In this document: one piece after another, positions 8,435 to 18,600 of the stretch | Numbering within the stretch: the stretch's first letter is position 1 | How the letters are laid out: each line of letters begins with the position of its first letter | Virus record (IMG/VR): IMGVR_UViG_3300008266_000155 | Coordinates: 1-59,303 of that record | Length of the DNA stretch: 59,303 nucleotides | Reading direction: 5' to 3' (one strand) | Source of the DNA: a virus | Program-made: the position numbers and the translations under genes | Notes under the pieces: generated by a model | The model's database searches: none | The model's input: only the letters and a program-made list of their open reading frames with translations | Told to the model about the DNA's origin: nothing

Positions 8435-11400
8435 ATGGCCGGGCTATTCGATGATTTGATCCCGGCAGCCCCAGCCGAGTCGTCGAGCCCGCAAGCCTCC
8501 TCCGGTCTGTTCGATGATCTGATCCCCGGATCAGCGCCTTCATCCCTCCTGGGCACGGTCACGGTCCCCGTCGCCGAGCTGGACGCCGCGACGTCGCGCA
8601 CCGGCGGCAAGGGGCTCGACCGCCTGATCGGCGCGAGCACGGGCGCCGCCGATCCCGCGCGCGCCTACGAGCTGCGCAAGGCCGAGCAGGAAGCCAATGC
8701 CGCGGAAATCGCGCGGCTTTCGCAGGTCGACACCGATTTGCGGCAGGCCCCGGTCACCGAGTTCATTCAGGAAGACCCGCTGACCAAGATGCTGCGCGAG
8801 CAGCGCGAGGGCGAGGCGCGGCGCACCGGCCGTCCCGTCCCGGTCAGCCCGAACGAGATCGCGGCCGATCCGATCCAGCAAGCCGAGATGGTGCGCCAGC
8901 GCGAGATTGCGCGGGCAGGATCGAGCTTCGACGCCGCGCAGAAGGAACAGCGCAAGCTCATCACGACCCAGCCGCAGACGCAGGACGGCGTGCGCAACGC
9001 GGCCGAATCAGCGGCGGCCGGCATCGTGGGCATCCCGGCCGGCATGGCCGACGCCGGGCTCATCGTCGCCAAGGAGATCGCGAACACGCCGGAGGCGAAG
9101 GCGCGCATCGACAGCATGGTGCGCGACGTCCAGCAGTGGACGAACAGCATCGCCCGACCGGACGCCGCGCGCACCGACGAGTTCGGCAGCCAGCTCGCGC
9201 AGGGCGTCGGCTCCACCGGCGGCTTCTTCCTGGCCGGCGCGCTCGGTCAGGCGCTCGGCCTCGGCGCAACCGCGACCACCATGATCGCCGGCGCTCTGCC
9301 GCAGGCGTCGCAGCTCTACCGCGAGGCTGAGGCCAAGGGCGCGACCGAGACGCAGAAGTGGCTCGCCTTCGCCGGCGGCCTTGGGCTGGGCGCGACAGAG
9401 GCGCTGCCGATCGCGAACGCCATGGAGCGCTGGGCCGCGCAGGTGCCGGGCTTCCGCAATGTGATCCGGCAAGGCGCGGTCGGCGGCGCGGAGGAGTCGG
9501 CGCAGGAGTTCGGCCAGTCGGTCGGCGGCAACGCCATCGCGCGCTCGACCTTCGACCCGAACCGCAGCCTGACGGAAGGCACGCTGGAAGCCACGGCCGT
9601 CGGCGGCCTGTCGGGCGCGGGCTTTGGCGTGGCCGGCTCGGCCGCGACCAACCTGCTGCGGCAGGAGCAGGCCGGCGAGCAGGGCCTGCGCGAGCTGCCC
9701 CCGCCCGACACCACCGGCTTGCCTGACATCCCGGGCGCCCCGCCCGCGCAGCCTGTCCCGGGCCGGCCGGACCTGCCTGCCGGCGCCATGCCGGCCGACG
9801 ACTTCATCGGCGCCGACCCGGAAGCCCCGCCGCCTGGGCGAGAGAGCACGCGCGACCAGCTCGAGGGCCTGCTGAACGATCCGCGCTCGGCCGACGAGAT
9901 CCGGGCCGACATCGCCACGCAGAAGGACGCCGCCGAGCGCCGCGCCGATCGGTTCACGGCAGGGCTTGAGGCCGCCGGCATTGCCGCGCCCGTCGGCGCC
10001 GACGCAGCCGCGCCGCAAACCCCGCTGCAGCAGGCCGAGCAGATCGTGCGCGAGGCCGGCAAGGGCTCGACGTCGCTGATCCAGCGCAAGCTGGGGCTCG
10101 GCTACAACGACGCCGCCCGGCTGGTCGAGCAGCTTGAGGCGGCCGGCATCGTCAGCGCGCCCGATCAGGCGGGCAAGCGCACCATCCTGCCGTCCATCGA
10201 GGCGCAGACCGGCGAGCCGGATGCGCCCATCTCCATCCGCGAGCCGGAGGATGTGAACCGCGGCGCCGAGAACTTCGTCATCCAGCCGACGAAGCAGGAC
10301 ATCGATGCCGGCAAGACCGTGAAGCGCCGCGTCGAGTGGAACGGCTTCCAGATCGACGTGGAGACGGAGCAGGGCGAGGAGCGCGTCGGTGTCAGCCCCG
10401 ACGGCATCGCATGGTCGGCCGTGGCGCCCGCGCCCTACGGCGAGATCAAGAACACCAAGGGCGCCGACGGCGACCCGATCGACATCGTCCTGGGACCGAA
10501 CCCCAAGGGCGCGACGTTCGTCGTCGACCAGATCGACCCGAAGACCGGCAAGTTCGACGAGCACAAGGTCTACGCCGGCTTCGACAGCGAGCAGCAGGCG
10601 CAGCAGACCTACGAGGCGTCGTTCAGCGACGGCAGCGGCAAGACCCGCATCGGCGCGGTCAACCCGGTTTCCGTCGCGCAGCTCCGGCAGTGGGCCGCCA
10701 ACCGCAAGACCGACAAGCCGTTCAGCTATCAGCCGCCGATTCGCGCCGGCCTGACCGCGCAGCAGTTCAGCGACCTCAACCGCTTCATCATGGAGCCCGG
10801 GCAGTCGCTCAACCCGGCCAAGCTCGCGCCGAAGATTGACGCGGACCCGGAGGCGGTGCGCGCCGTCATGCAGAGGCTGGCGGCCGCCGGCACGATCGAC
10901 ATGACCCCGGCCGGCCGGTTCTCGCGCCCGAACAAGCTCGAGATGCTGAACATCCTGCAGTTCGTGGCATCGCGCGGCGGCGTGAACCCGCGCGCGGCCC
11001 GCGAGCTGCAGGATCTCGACCGCGTGTTCCTGCCGCGCTTCGGGCGCGTCGTCCGGCTCAACGGCCTGTCGTGGGATGAGCTGCAGGAGCAGGCCGCCGA
11101 GGCCGGCTATCAGTTCGCCACCGACGGCTCGGGCGGCATGGACGTGAACGAGCTGATCGAGCAGATGCGGCAGACCATCGCCGGCCAGCCGGTCTACGCC
11201 CGAGGCGACCAGCTCCGTGTGCTCGAGAAGCAGGACGAGCGCGAGCAGGCGCAGCGTGGCGACGACGACGGCGGCGAGGGCTATCGCCAGGCCGTGCGCG
11301 CCGCCGCCGCCGAGCTGGACATCAAGCTCAACCCCGACGCCATCGACGACGTCGCGAAGCAGATGGCCGGGCAGAACATCAGCGCGGCCGAGGCCATCGA

Positions 11401-12613
11401 GTATTGGGTGGAGGAGGAAAGCCGCCTCGCCATCGCCGACATCAACGAGCGTGCACAGGAGCGCAATGACGATGAGTTCTCCCTCCCGCCATATGACGAG
11501 CCAGGAGAAGCAGAAGGCGGCAGCCTTCCTGCGGAAAGCCTCGATGAAGGATCCGGGTCTGGACAAGGACAGCCGGCCGCGCCTGCGCCAACTGGCGAGC
11601 GCGCTGGAGAAGATCGCGGCCAAGAAGCGGCGGTAGAGCCCGGCGCTGAGGGCAAGCCGCAGACCGTCATTCCAGGCGCCGAGCGCATCGGCCAGAAGCA
11701 GCAGGCCGAGCGCGCCGCCGACAAGCCCCTGCGCCCGACCAAGCCGCAGCGCGAGGCCGGCGGCATGTTCGACGAGGCGCAGACTGCGCCGCAGCTATTC
11801 GACGACGTGCCGGCAGCCGTCGCCAAGATGGAGGCCGAGGTCGACGCGATCGAGCGCGGCATCGAGCCGCCCAAGAGCGCCGGTCTAGCCACGATCAAGG
11901 CCAAGCGCGAGGCGCTGGCAAATGCGACCGCGCCCGAACACGTCCAAGGCGTCGATGACCGTGAGCTAGGCCAGATCGTCGCCGAGTTCAATTCGGCGCA
12001 GCAGTCGATGGCGCAAGATGGCGAGGCCATTACGCACCTGTTCGACCCGCCAAAGAAAAACGAAATCGTGCGGCTGGATACCAAGGCCAAAGCCAACGGA
12101 ATGATGACGCGCGAGCAGGCCCGCGCCCGCATCGCCGAGTGGAAGGCGCACGCGCAGGCTCAAGGCGACAACGACGCCATCCGAAGCGAGAACAGTCAGA
12201 AAGTTGTTCTTTCGCTGTTCGACTACACCGGCGAATGGTCGAAGCCATGGGAGGAGGCCGGCTATCAAGTCTATCGCTTCGACATCCAGAACGATCCTGA
12301 GGTTGGCGACGTCAACAACTTCTCAACGGAGTTCTTCAGCGATTGGTTCGGCGACTTCGATGGCATGGACATCTACGCTATTCTCGGCGCGTGCCCCTGC
12401 ACCGACTTCGCGTCATCCGGCGCCAGGCACTTCGCAGCCAAGGATGAGGATGGCCGCACCGTCGCATCCGTGAAGCTCGTGCATCAGACGCTCGCCACGA
12501 TCGAGTATTTCAAACCGTCGATCTGGGCGATCGAGAACCCCGCGGCCTCCCGCCGTGGCGCTTGTCGTTCGACCCGAACCATCTTGGCGATAGCTACACC
12601 AAGAAGACGCTGA
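8435..12613 (+). CDS. Giant polyvalent virion protein, fragment 1 (pyrophosphatase-like and C5-methyltransferase N-terminal domains)
   Basis: 1392 residues. It opens with a GLFDDLIP motif that occurs twice within 30 residues. Residues about 185-410 contain several Gly/Ala hydrophobic segments that could insert in a membrane. Residues about 597-755 match the pyrophosphatase-like domain (PGEIKNTKGADGD-like signature, then DEHKVYAGF) described in polyvalent proteins. From about 1255 a C5-cytosine methyltransferase begins (LSLFDYTGEW, catalytic ACPCTDFASSG at about 1318-1328, IENP at the end). The frame is lost just after IENP; the last 22 or so residues are out of frame. The rest of the domain continues in the -1 frame. 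Such proteins are thought to enter the host with the DNA and counter restriction. Confidence 0.8.
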   Translation: MAGLFDDLIPAAPAESSSPQASSGLFDDLIPGSAPSSLLGTVTVPVAELDAATSRTGGKGLDRLIGASTGAADPARAYELRKAEQEANAAEIARLSQVDTDLRQAPVTEFIQEDPLTKMLREQREGEARRTGRPVPVSPNEIAADPIQQAEMVRQREIARAGSSFDAAQKEQRKLITTQPQTQDGVRNAAESAAAGIVGIPAGMADAGLIVAKEIANTPEAKARIDSMVRDVQQWTNSIARPDAARTDEFGSQLAQGVGSTGGFFLAGALGQALGLGATATTMIAGALPQASQLYREAEAKGATETQKWLAFAGGLGLGATEALPIANAMERWAAQVPGFRNVIRQGAVGGAEESAQEFGQSVGGNAIARSTFDPNRSLTEGTLEATAVGGLSGAGFGVAGSAATNLLRQEQAGEQGLRELPPPDTTGLPDIPGAPPAQPVPGRPDLPAGAMPADDFIGADPEAPPPGRESTRDQLEGLLNDPRSADEIRADIATQKDAAERRADRFTAGLEAAGIAAPVGADAAAPQTPLQQAEQIVREAGKGSTSLIQRKLGLGYNDAARLVEQLEAAGIVSAPDQAGKRTILPSIEAQTGEPDAPISIREPEDVNRGAENFVIQPTKQDIDAGKTVKRRVEWNGFQIDVETEQGEERVGVSPDGIAWSAVAPAPYGEIKNTKGADGDPIDIVLGPNPKGATFVVDQIDPKTGKFDEHKVYAGFDSEQQAQQTYEASFSDGSGKTRIGAVNPVSVAQLRQWAANRKTDKPFSYQPPIRAGLTAQQFSDLNRFIMEPGQSLNPAKLAPKIDADPEAVRAVMQRLAAAGTIDMTPAGRFSRPNKLEMLNILQFVASRGGVNPRAARELQDLDRVFLPRFGRVVRLNGLSWDELQEQAAEAGYQFATDGSGGMDVNELIEQMRQTIAGQPVYARGDQLRVLEKQDEREQAQRGDDDGGEGYRQAVRAAAAELDIKLNPDAIDDVAKQMAGQNISAAEAIEYWVEEESRLAIADINERAQERNDDEFSLPPYDEPGEAEGGSLPAESLDEGSGSGQGQPAAPAPTGERAGEDRGQEAAVEPGAEGKPQTVIPGAERIGQKQQAERAADKPLRPTKPQREAGGMFDEAQTAPQLFDDVPAAVAKMEAEVDAIERGIEPPKSAGLATIKAKREALANATAPEHVQGVDDRELGQIVAEFNSAQQSMAQDGEAITHLFDPPKKNEIVRLDTKAKANGMMTREQARARIAEWKAHAQAQGDNDAIRSENSQKVVLSLFDYTGEWSKPWEEAGYQVYRFDIQNDPEVGDVNNFSTEFFSDWFGDFDGMDIYAILGACPCTDFASSGARHFAAKDEDGRTVASVKLVHQTLATIEYFKPSIWAIENPAASRRGACRSTRTILAIATPRRR
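11472..11636 (+). CDS. Possible nested gene in the +1 frame of the polyvalent gene
   Basis: 54 residues, read in the +1 frame inside polyvalent fragment 1. An AGGAG lies 10 bases before the ATG; a further ATG at 11493 would give 47 residues. The product is Lys/Leu/Ala-rich and helical (TSQEKQKAAAFLRKASM), unlike the Arg/Ser/Pro-rich nonsense of other off-frames here. The main frame over the same bases is an acidic, low-complexity linker. That pattern suggests this frame is, or was, a real gene. Function unknown. Confidence 0.4.
   Translation: MSSPSRHMTSQEKQKAAAFLRKASMKDPGLDKDSRPRLRQLASALEKIAAKKRR
12538..12541 (+). other. Apparent frameshift 1 in the giant gene (C4 run)
   Basis: The C5-methyltransferase reads IENP up to the CCC codon at 12539-12541, then continues as RGLPPWRLSFDP in the -1 frame. 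Adding one C, or a one-base backward slip of the CCC-reading tRNA, restores the domain. A missing base in a C run and a programmed shift give the same sequence. Confidence 0.7.
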
Positions 12614-15600
12614 TCTGGGGGCGCTTCAACGCCGATCTGCCCGTCGCGCCCGTTGAGGCGACCGAGGGCTCTAAGATGTGGTCGCAGTATGGTGGCAAGA
12701 GCCAGCGCACCAAGAACGCCCGCAGCGCGACGCCGGAAGGCTTCAGCTACGGCTTCTTTATGGCGAACAATGCCCACGATCATCAGGCGATGGCGCTCGC
12801 CAATAAGTTCGACCGCCTCGACGGAAAGCTGATTGAGCAGGCTATCAAGGTCGGCGTGAAGCCTGACGCCATCACGAACGCCGTCGAAGACTTCTACTAC
12901 ATGGACCTCGATGACGAGGCCGCCAACAAGGCTATCCGCGATCTGATGCCCGGCAAGCCGACGCCGGCCCAGACCCGCCGCGAGGCCTTGGAGACCAGCG
13001 CCCCGCCCGTCGAGGATGATCGCGAGCGCCAGCGCCGCGAGAACGTCGCCAAACTCGATGCCATCGCCCAGGAGGGCGAAAATAAGGCAGCGCCGTCCAA
13101 GGGCGCCAGCAACACCGTCTTCACCGCCGACAAGGCCGCCGCCGCGCGCGCCCGCCTGAAGGCCAAGCTGTCTGGCTCGCAGCTCAACAGCGGCATCGAC
13201 CCCGAGACGGTTCAGGACGGCATCACCCTGGCCGGCTTCCACATCGAGGCCGGCGCCCGGAAGTGGGCCGACTACACCAAGGCGATGATCGCGGATCTCG
13301 GCGAGGTGGTGCGCCCGTATCTGCGCGGCTGGTACGAGGCCATCCGCTATTATCCCGGCTTCGATGCGCAGGGCATGAGCACGGCCGCCGAGATCGACGC
13401 GGCCGGATCAAATACCGCCACGGCCGAAACCCCAACGATTACAGCACGCGCGCCCGCCGAAGCGCCGGCGGAATCAAAACCCGATCAAAAAGCCGAAAAG
13501 GCCGAAAACCCGGTCGCGCCAGTTTCCGGCGTGGCGACCAGCGGCAAGCCCGAAGACAAGTTCCGCAGCATCCAGATCATCCGGAGCGGCGAGCTGCCGA
13601 GCTGGGCGTATGATGGGCTGAACCCCGAAGCGTTCTCCGATCTCGCTGACAAGATGAGCGTCGAGGAGCTGCGCGAGGCATCCACGACGCTGACCAAGAT
13701 GATGCTCGGCGGCCTGGGCAAGATCGCTGACCCCAGCCGCCCGATCAGCGACAGCATGCCGTTGATCGCGGTCATGCAGTCCGAGCGCGACGCCTACCGC
13801 GATGAGGCCGACCGCCGCGATCCGCCGAACCTCGCGGCCAGCAACAAGCCGGCGTTCGCCGATCCCTTGGACGAGATGCGGGCGCGTGGCGCCAAGGCGT
13901 TTGCCCGAGGCGAGCCGCGCATCCCGCCGTCGGAGCTGTTCAACAAGAAGGGCGCGAAAGAAGCAGAGGCGTGGATGGCCGGCTATGACCGCGCCATGGA
14001 CGGCGATGCGACCGGCGGCGTCTCGCAGCCTCAGTTGACGGCACCGCCCAAGGCGAAGACCGGCGAGTCGTCCATGGTCGAGGACATCGCCGACGCCTTC
14101 CGGCTGGCGTTCAGCGAGGGCAAGGGATTCCAGACGATCCTGCAGGCCCGGAAGCACGCCGAGAAGGTGACGCGGGCGCCGATCCAGCCCGGCACCGAGA
14201 TGGCCAAGATCGCCGACGAGGCGATCGAGCTGGGCGTGGTCATGCGCGCCCGCGACATCGTGGACGAGGGCCGCCGCGACGGCAGTAGCGAGAAGGCAAT
14301 CTACGACCAGCTCGTGAAGCTCTACGAGATGCAGCCGAACCTGTCGGTGCGCACGTCGACCAGCATGCGCGATCAGGCCTATTCGACCCCGGTACCGCTG
14401 GCCTACATCGCGTCGCGCCTGGCAGGCATCACGCCGCAGACGACCGTCTACGAGCCGACGGCCGGCAATGGCGCGCTGCTGATCGAGGCGGCGCCCGCCA
14501 AGAGCGTCACCAACGAGCTGAACCCGGATCGCCGCGCCGCGCTCGAGCTGCAGGGCTTCAAGCCCATGTCGCTCGATGCGAGCGCCGGCAGCACTGGCAA
14601 GCAGGCGCGCGAGGCCAACGGCGGCAAGACCTTCGACGTCATCATCGAGAACCCGCCATTCGGCGTGGTGAGGGACGACGACGGCAAGAGCCAGACCTAC
14701 AAGATCGACGACCGCTACAGCACGAACGAAATCGATCACGCCATCGTCATGCGCTCGCTCACGAGCATGAAGGGCGACGGCCGGGCCGTGCTCATCATCG
14801 GCGGCGTCAACAAGCTGATGAAGACGCGCGAGGCGCGCAGCGACGCCTACAACGGCAAGGCCAAGCGCGAGTTCTTCCTCACGCTCTATGGCCAATACAA
14901 CGTGATCGACCACTTCACGGTCGACGGCGATCTCTATGCCAAGCAGGGCGCCGGCTACCCGGTCGACGTCATCGTCATCAACGGGCGCGGCCGCTCCGCG
15001 CGCAAGGTGCCGGCCGCAGACGTGCCGCGAATTATCACGTCATGGGCCGATCTCAGGAACCAGCTCGATGTCGCAAAAACAACTGGACCAGCTATCGGAG
15101 AAGCTGATCGACCTGCTGTCGGATCTCAGCCAGGCCGAGCTGGCGGAATCGCTGGCGCAGATGGTGGACGAGTGGGAGGAAGCCGGCCTGATACCGCCGG
15201 AGTCGGCGGCGCTGCTGCGCGACCAGCCGAGCCTGCAGTCGGCGGATCTCCTGATAGAGGCGGCAAGCGCCCCGCTGACGGACCGGCTCAACTTCAACCG
15301 CAATCAGGAGCTGCCGCGCGCCCTGAAAGCGCAGACGCCGCAGGCGTTCAGCGACGCCCTCAGGTAGCCGAGCAGTCGCAGGCCTCGCTGTTCGAGGACG
15401 ATACCGCCGCCGAGACGCAGCCCGCGCTCGACGCGCCCGACAAGCCCAAGCCGCGCCAGGCGCCGGCCGCCGCCACGCCGGCAGCCGTCGACATGTCGAA
15501 GCCCCAGGTGCCGTACCGCCCGCGCAGCGATGCGAAGGGCATGGACACCCTTGTGCCGGTCAACATGCAGACCAGCGCGCAGGAGGCGCTGGACGATCTC

Positions 15601-18600
15601 GAGAAGCAGGTCGGCGACATCGACGAGTATGTGACCCGCGAGCTGGGCTACAGCTCCGCCGCGGACATGAAGCGCTATCTGGCCGCCGAGCAGGTCGATG
15701 GTGTCGCGCTCGGCATCTACAATTTCACAAAGAACGCCGGCCTCATCATCGGCGACCAGACCGGCATCGGCAAAGGCCGGCAGGTGGCGTCGATCCTGCG
15801 CTGGGCGATCAAGAACGGGAAGACCCCGATCTTCGTCACCGAGAAGCCCAACCTCTACGCCGACATGTACCGCGACCTGACGGACATCGGCATCGAGGCC
15901 ATGCTCGGCCGCCCGATCAAGATGTTCATGACCAACTCCGGCGAGTCGGTCCCGCTGGACGAGGACGGCAAGAACACGCTGAAAAGCCCGCCGGCCGGGC
16001 CCCACCAGATCAGCATGCGGCGCATGGCGCAGAGCGGCGATCTCGAGGGCCACGACATCATCTTCACGACCTATGCGCAGATGCAGACGGTCAAGGGCGA
16101 GGAGACGGAGCGGCAGAAGTTCCTGCGCGCCATGGCCGCCAAGAACGGCGTCATCGTGGTCGACGAGGCGCACAACGCCGGCGGCGGCGGCCCGGCCGCG
16201 CGCGAGAAGGTGAACGACAAGGGCGTCGTCATCATCAACCGCGCGACCTTCGTGCGCGAGATCCTTGGGCTGGCCGATGCGGCGCTCTACTCGTCGGCGA
16301 CCTATGCCAAGCGCCCCGACGTGATGGATCTCTATTTCAAGACCGACATGTCGCAGGCCGTCGATGACATCTCCACCCTGGGCGATCTCATCACCAAGGG
16401 CGGCATCCCGATGCAGCAGATCGTGGCCGCGATGCTGTCGCGCGCCGGCCAGTATGTGCGCCGCGAACGCAGCTTCGAGGGCATCGTCTACGATACCCCT
16501 GCTGTCGAGGTCGACACGGACAAGTACGAGGAGTTCAGCCGCAACATCGCGCTTATCCAGTCGTTCTCCGAGAACTTCGTGAAGGCGGCAGCCGGCAACA
16601 TCGACCAGCGGCTCAAAGAAGACGGCAAGCAGATCACCCCCGACGGCAGCACCGGCGGCGCGGGCGCCAGCTCGACCAACTTCACCGCCGTCATGCACAA
16701 CGTCATCAACCAGCTCCTGTTGTCGATGAAGGCGCAGGCCGCGGCCGATCGCGCCATTGCAGCGCTCAAGCGCGGCAAGAAGCCGGTCATCACCCTGGCG
16801 AACACGAACGAGGCGTTCATCGACGAGTACGCCGAGCAGGTCGGTGCCAATGTCGGCGACGCCATCGGCATCCGCTTCAACGATGTGCTGCAGCGCTATC
16901 TTGACCGCAGCCGCACCGTGACCATCAAGAAGCCGTTCGCGAAGAAGGGCGAGAGCGAGCGCATCTATCTGTCCGACGACGATCTCGGCCCGGCCGGTGT
17001 CGCCGCCTACAAGGAGGCGAAAGCCGCCATCGCGGCCGCCGACTATGACGGGCTCGCCGTCTCGCCGATCGACTGGATCCGCGCGCAGATCACCCGCGCC
17101 GGCTATACCGTGTCCGAGATCACCGGCCGCGGCCTGACGCTCGATTATCGGGCCGATGGGCAGTCCGTCCTGAAAATGCGCCCGGGCTCCGAGAAGTCGA
17201 TCACCGGCCGCCGCTCCGCGATCTCCGGGTTCAACTCCGGCAAGATCGATGTGCTCATCATCAACCAGTCCGGATCGACCGGCCTGTCGCTGCACGCTTC
17301 CGAGAAGGTGCTGAACAAGAACAAGCGCGTGATGATCCTGGCGCAGGCCGAAGGCAACATCGACACGCACATGCAGATGCTCGGCCGCGTCAACCGGACC
17401 GGGCAGGTGGTGCTGCCGGACTATCAGCAGCTCGTGGCCGGCATCCCCGCCGAGAAGCGGCCGGCGTCGATCCTCGCGAAGAAGATGGCGAGCCTGAACG
17501 CGAACACGACAGGCGCGCGCGATTCGGCCGTGACCGCCAAGGACACGCCCGATTTCATGAACGCCTATGGCGACCGCGTGGCCGCGTCGATCATGATCGA
17601 GAACCCCGACATCAACCGGCGGCTGGGCGAGCCTATCAGCTTGGACGAGGAGGCCGACACCGACGGCGCCATGCGCAAGGTCACCGGCCGCATTCCGCTG
17701 CTGCCGCTGAAAGAGCAGGAGGAGCTGTACGACCTGCTGCAGTCGGAATACGAGGCGCTGATCCGCCAGCTCGAAGCCAGCGGCCAGAACGCGCTCGAGG
17801 CCAAGACGCTTGAGCTGGACGCCCGCACCGTCGAGGCGGCCACCGTCAAGCCAGGCAAGGGCACCGCTTCGCCGTTCGCCGATGCCGTCTATTTCGAGAA
17901 GGTCGACGCGAAGCGGCTCGGCAAGCCGATGACGCCCGCGCAGATCTTCGACACCATCCTGACCAAGTTCGAGATGGATGACCGCACCGAGATCGACAAC
18001 AAGCCGTCCGATGAGGCGCGGCTCGCGCTCCTCGCGGCGCTCGGCCGCGGCATCATGAAGGACAAGGCCGGGCAGGCGCGCAGCGCGTTCGCGACCTTCA
18101 AGAGGCAGACTGTCGAGGCGGTCAAGAAGGACGACGCCAAGCGTCAGATGCAGGTCAAGCTCGACGACGTGCAGAAGCGCTGGGAGGCGATCATCGACAT
18201 CGTCTCGCCCGGTCAGGGCGTCGTGCTCAAGACCAACGAGGGCAATTTCTACGGCATCGTCACCGACGTCTCGTTCAGCGGCCGGGCCAAGAACCCGCTC
18301 GCCATGTCGGCTTGGCGCGTGGATGTCGCGCTCGCCGATCCCGCGCGCTCGATGAACGTCCCATTCTCGCAACTCTACACGGCGCGCACGGCGCCGGAAA
18401 AGGGCGGCGATTTCCAGATCGAGATCGCCCCGGTCAACAGCATCGGCTCGATGCCGCTGCTGCGCGCCTTCGAGGACATGCAGGCCGAGCGGCGCGAGGA
18501 CCGCGTCATGGTCACCGGCAACATTCTCGCCGGCTTCGACTTCGTCAACGGCGCCGGCCAGATCGTCAACTTCACCGACAACGAGGGCCGGCTGCGGCAA

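Noticed and set aside
12508-12516. Slippery heptamer TTTCAAA as the frameshift site
   Set aside because: The A-site tRNA would mispair, and shifting there would lose the conserved WAIENP that is still read in the first frame.
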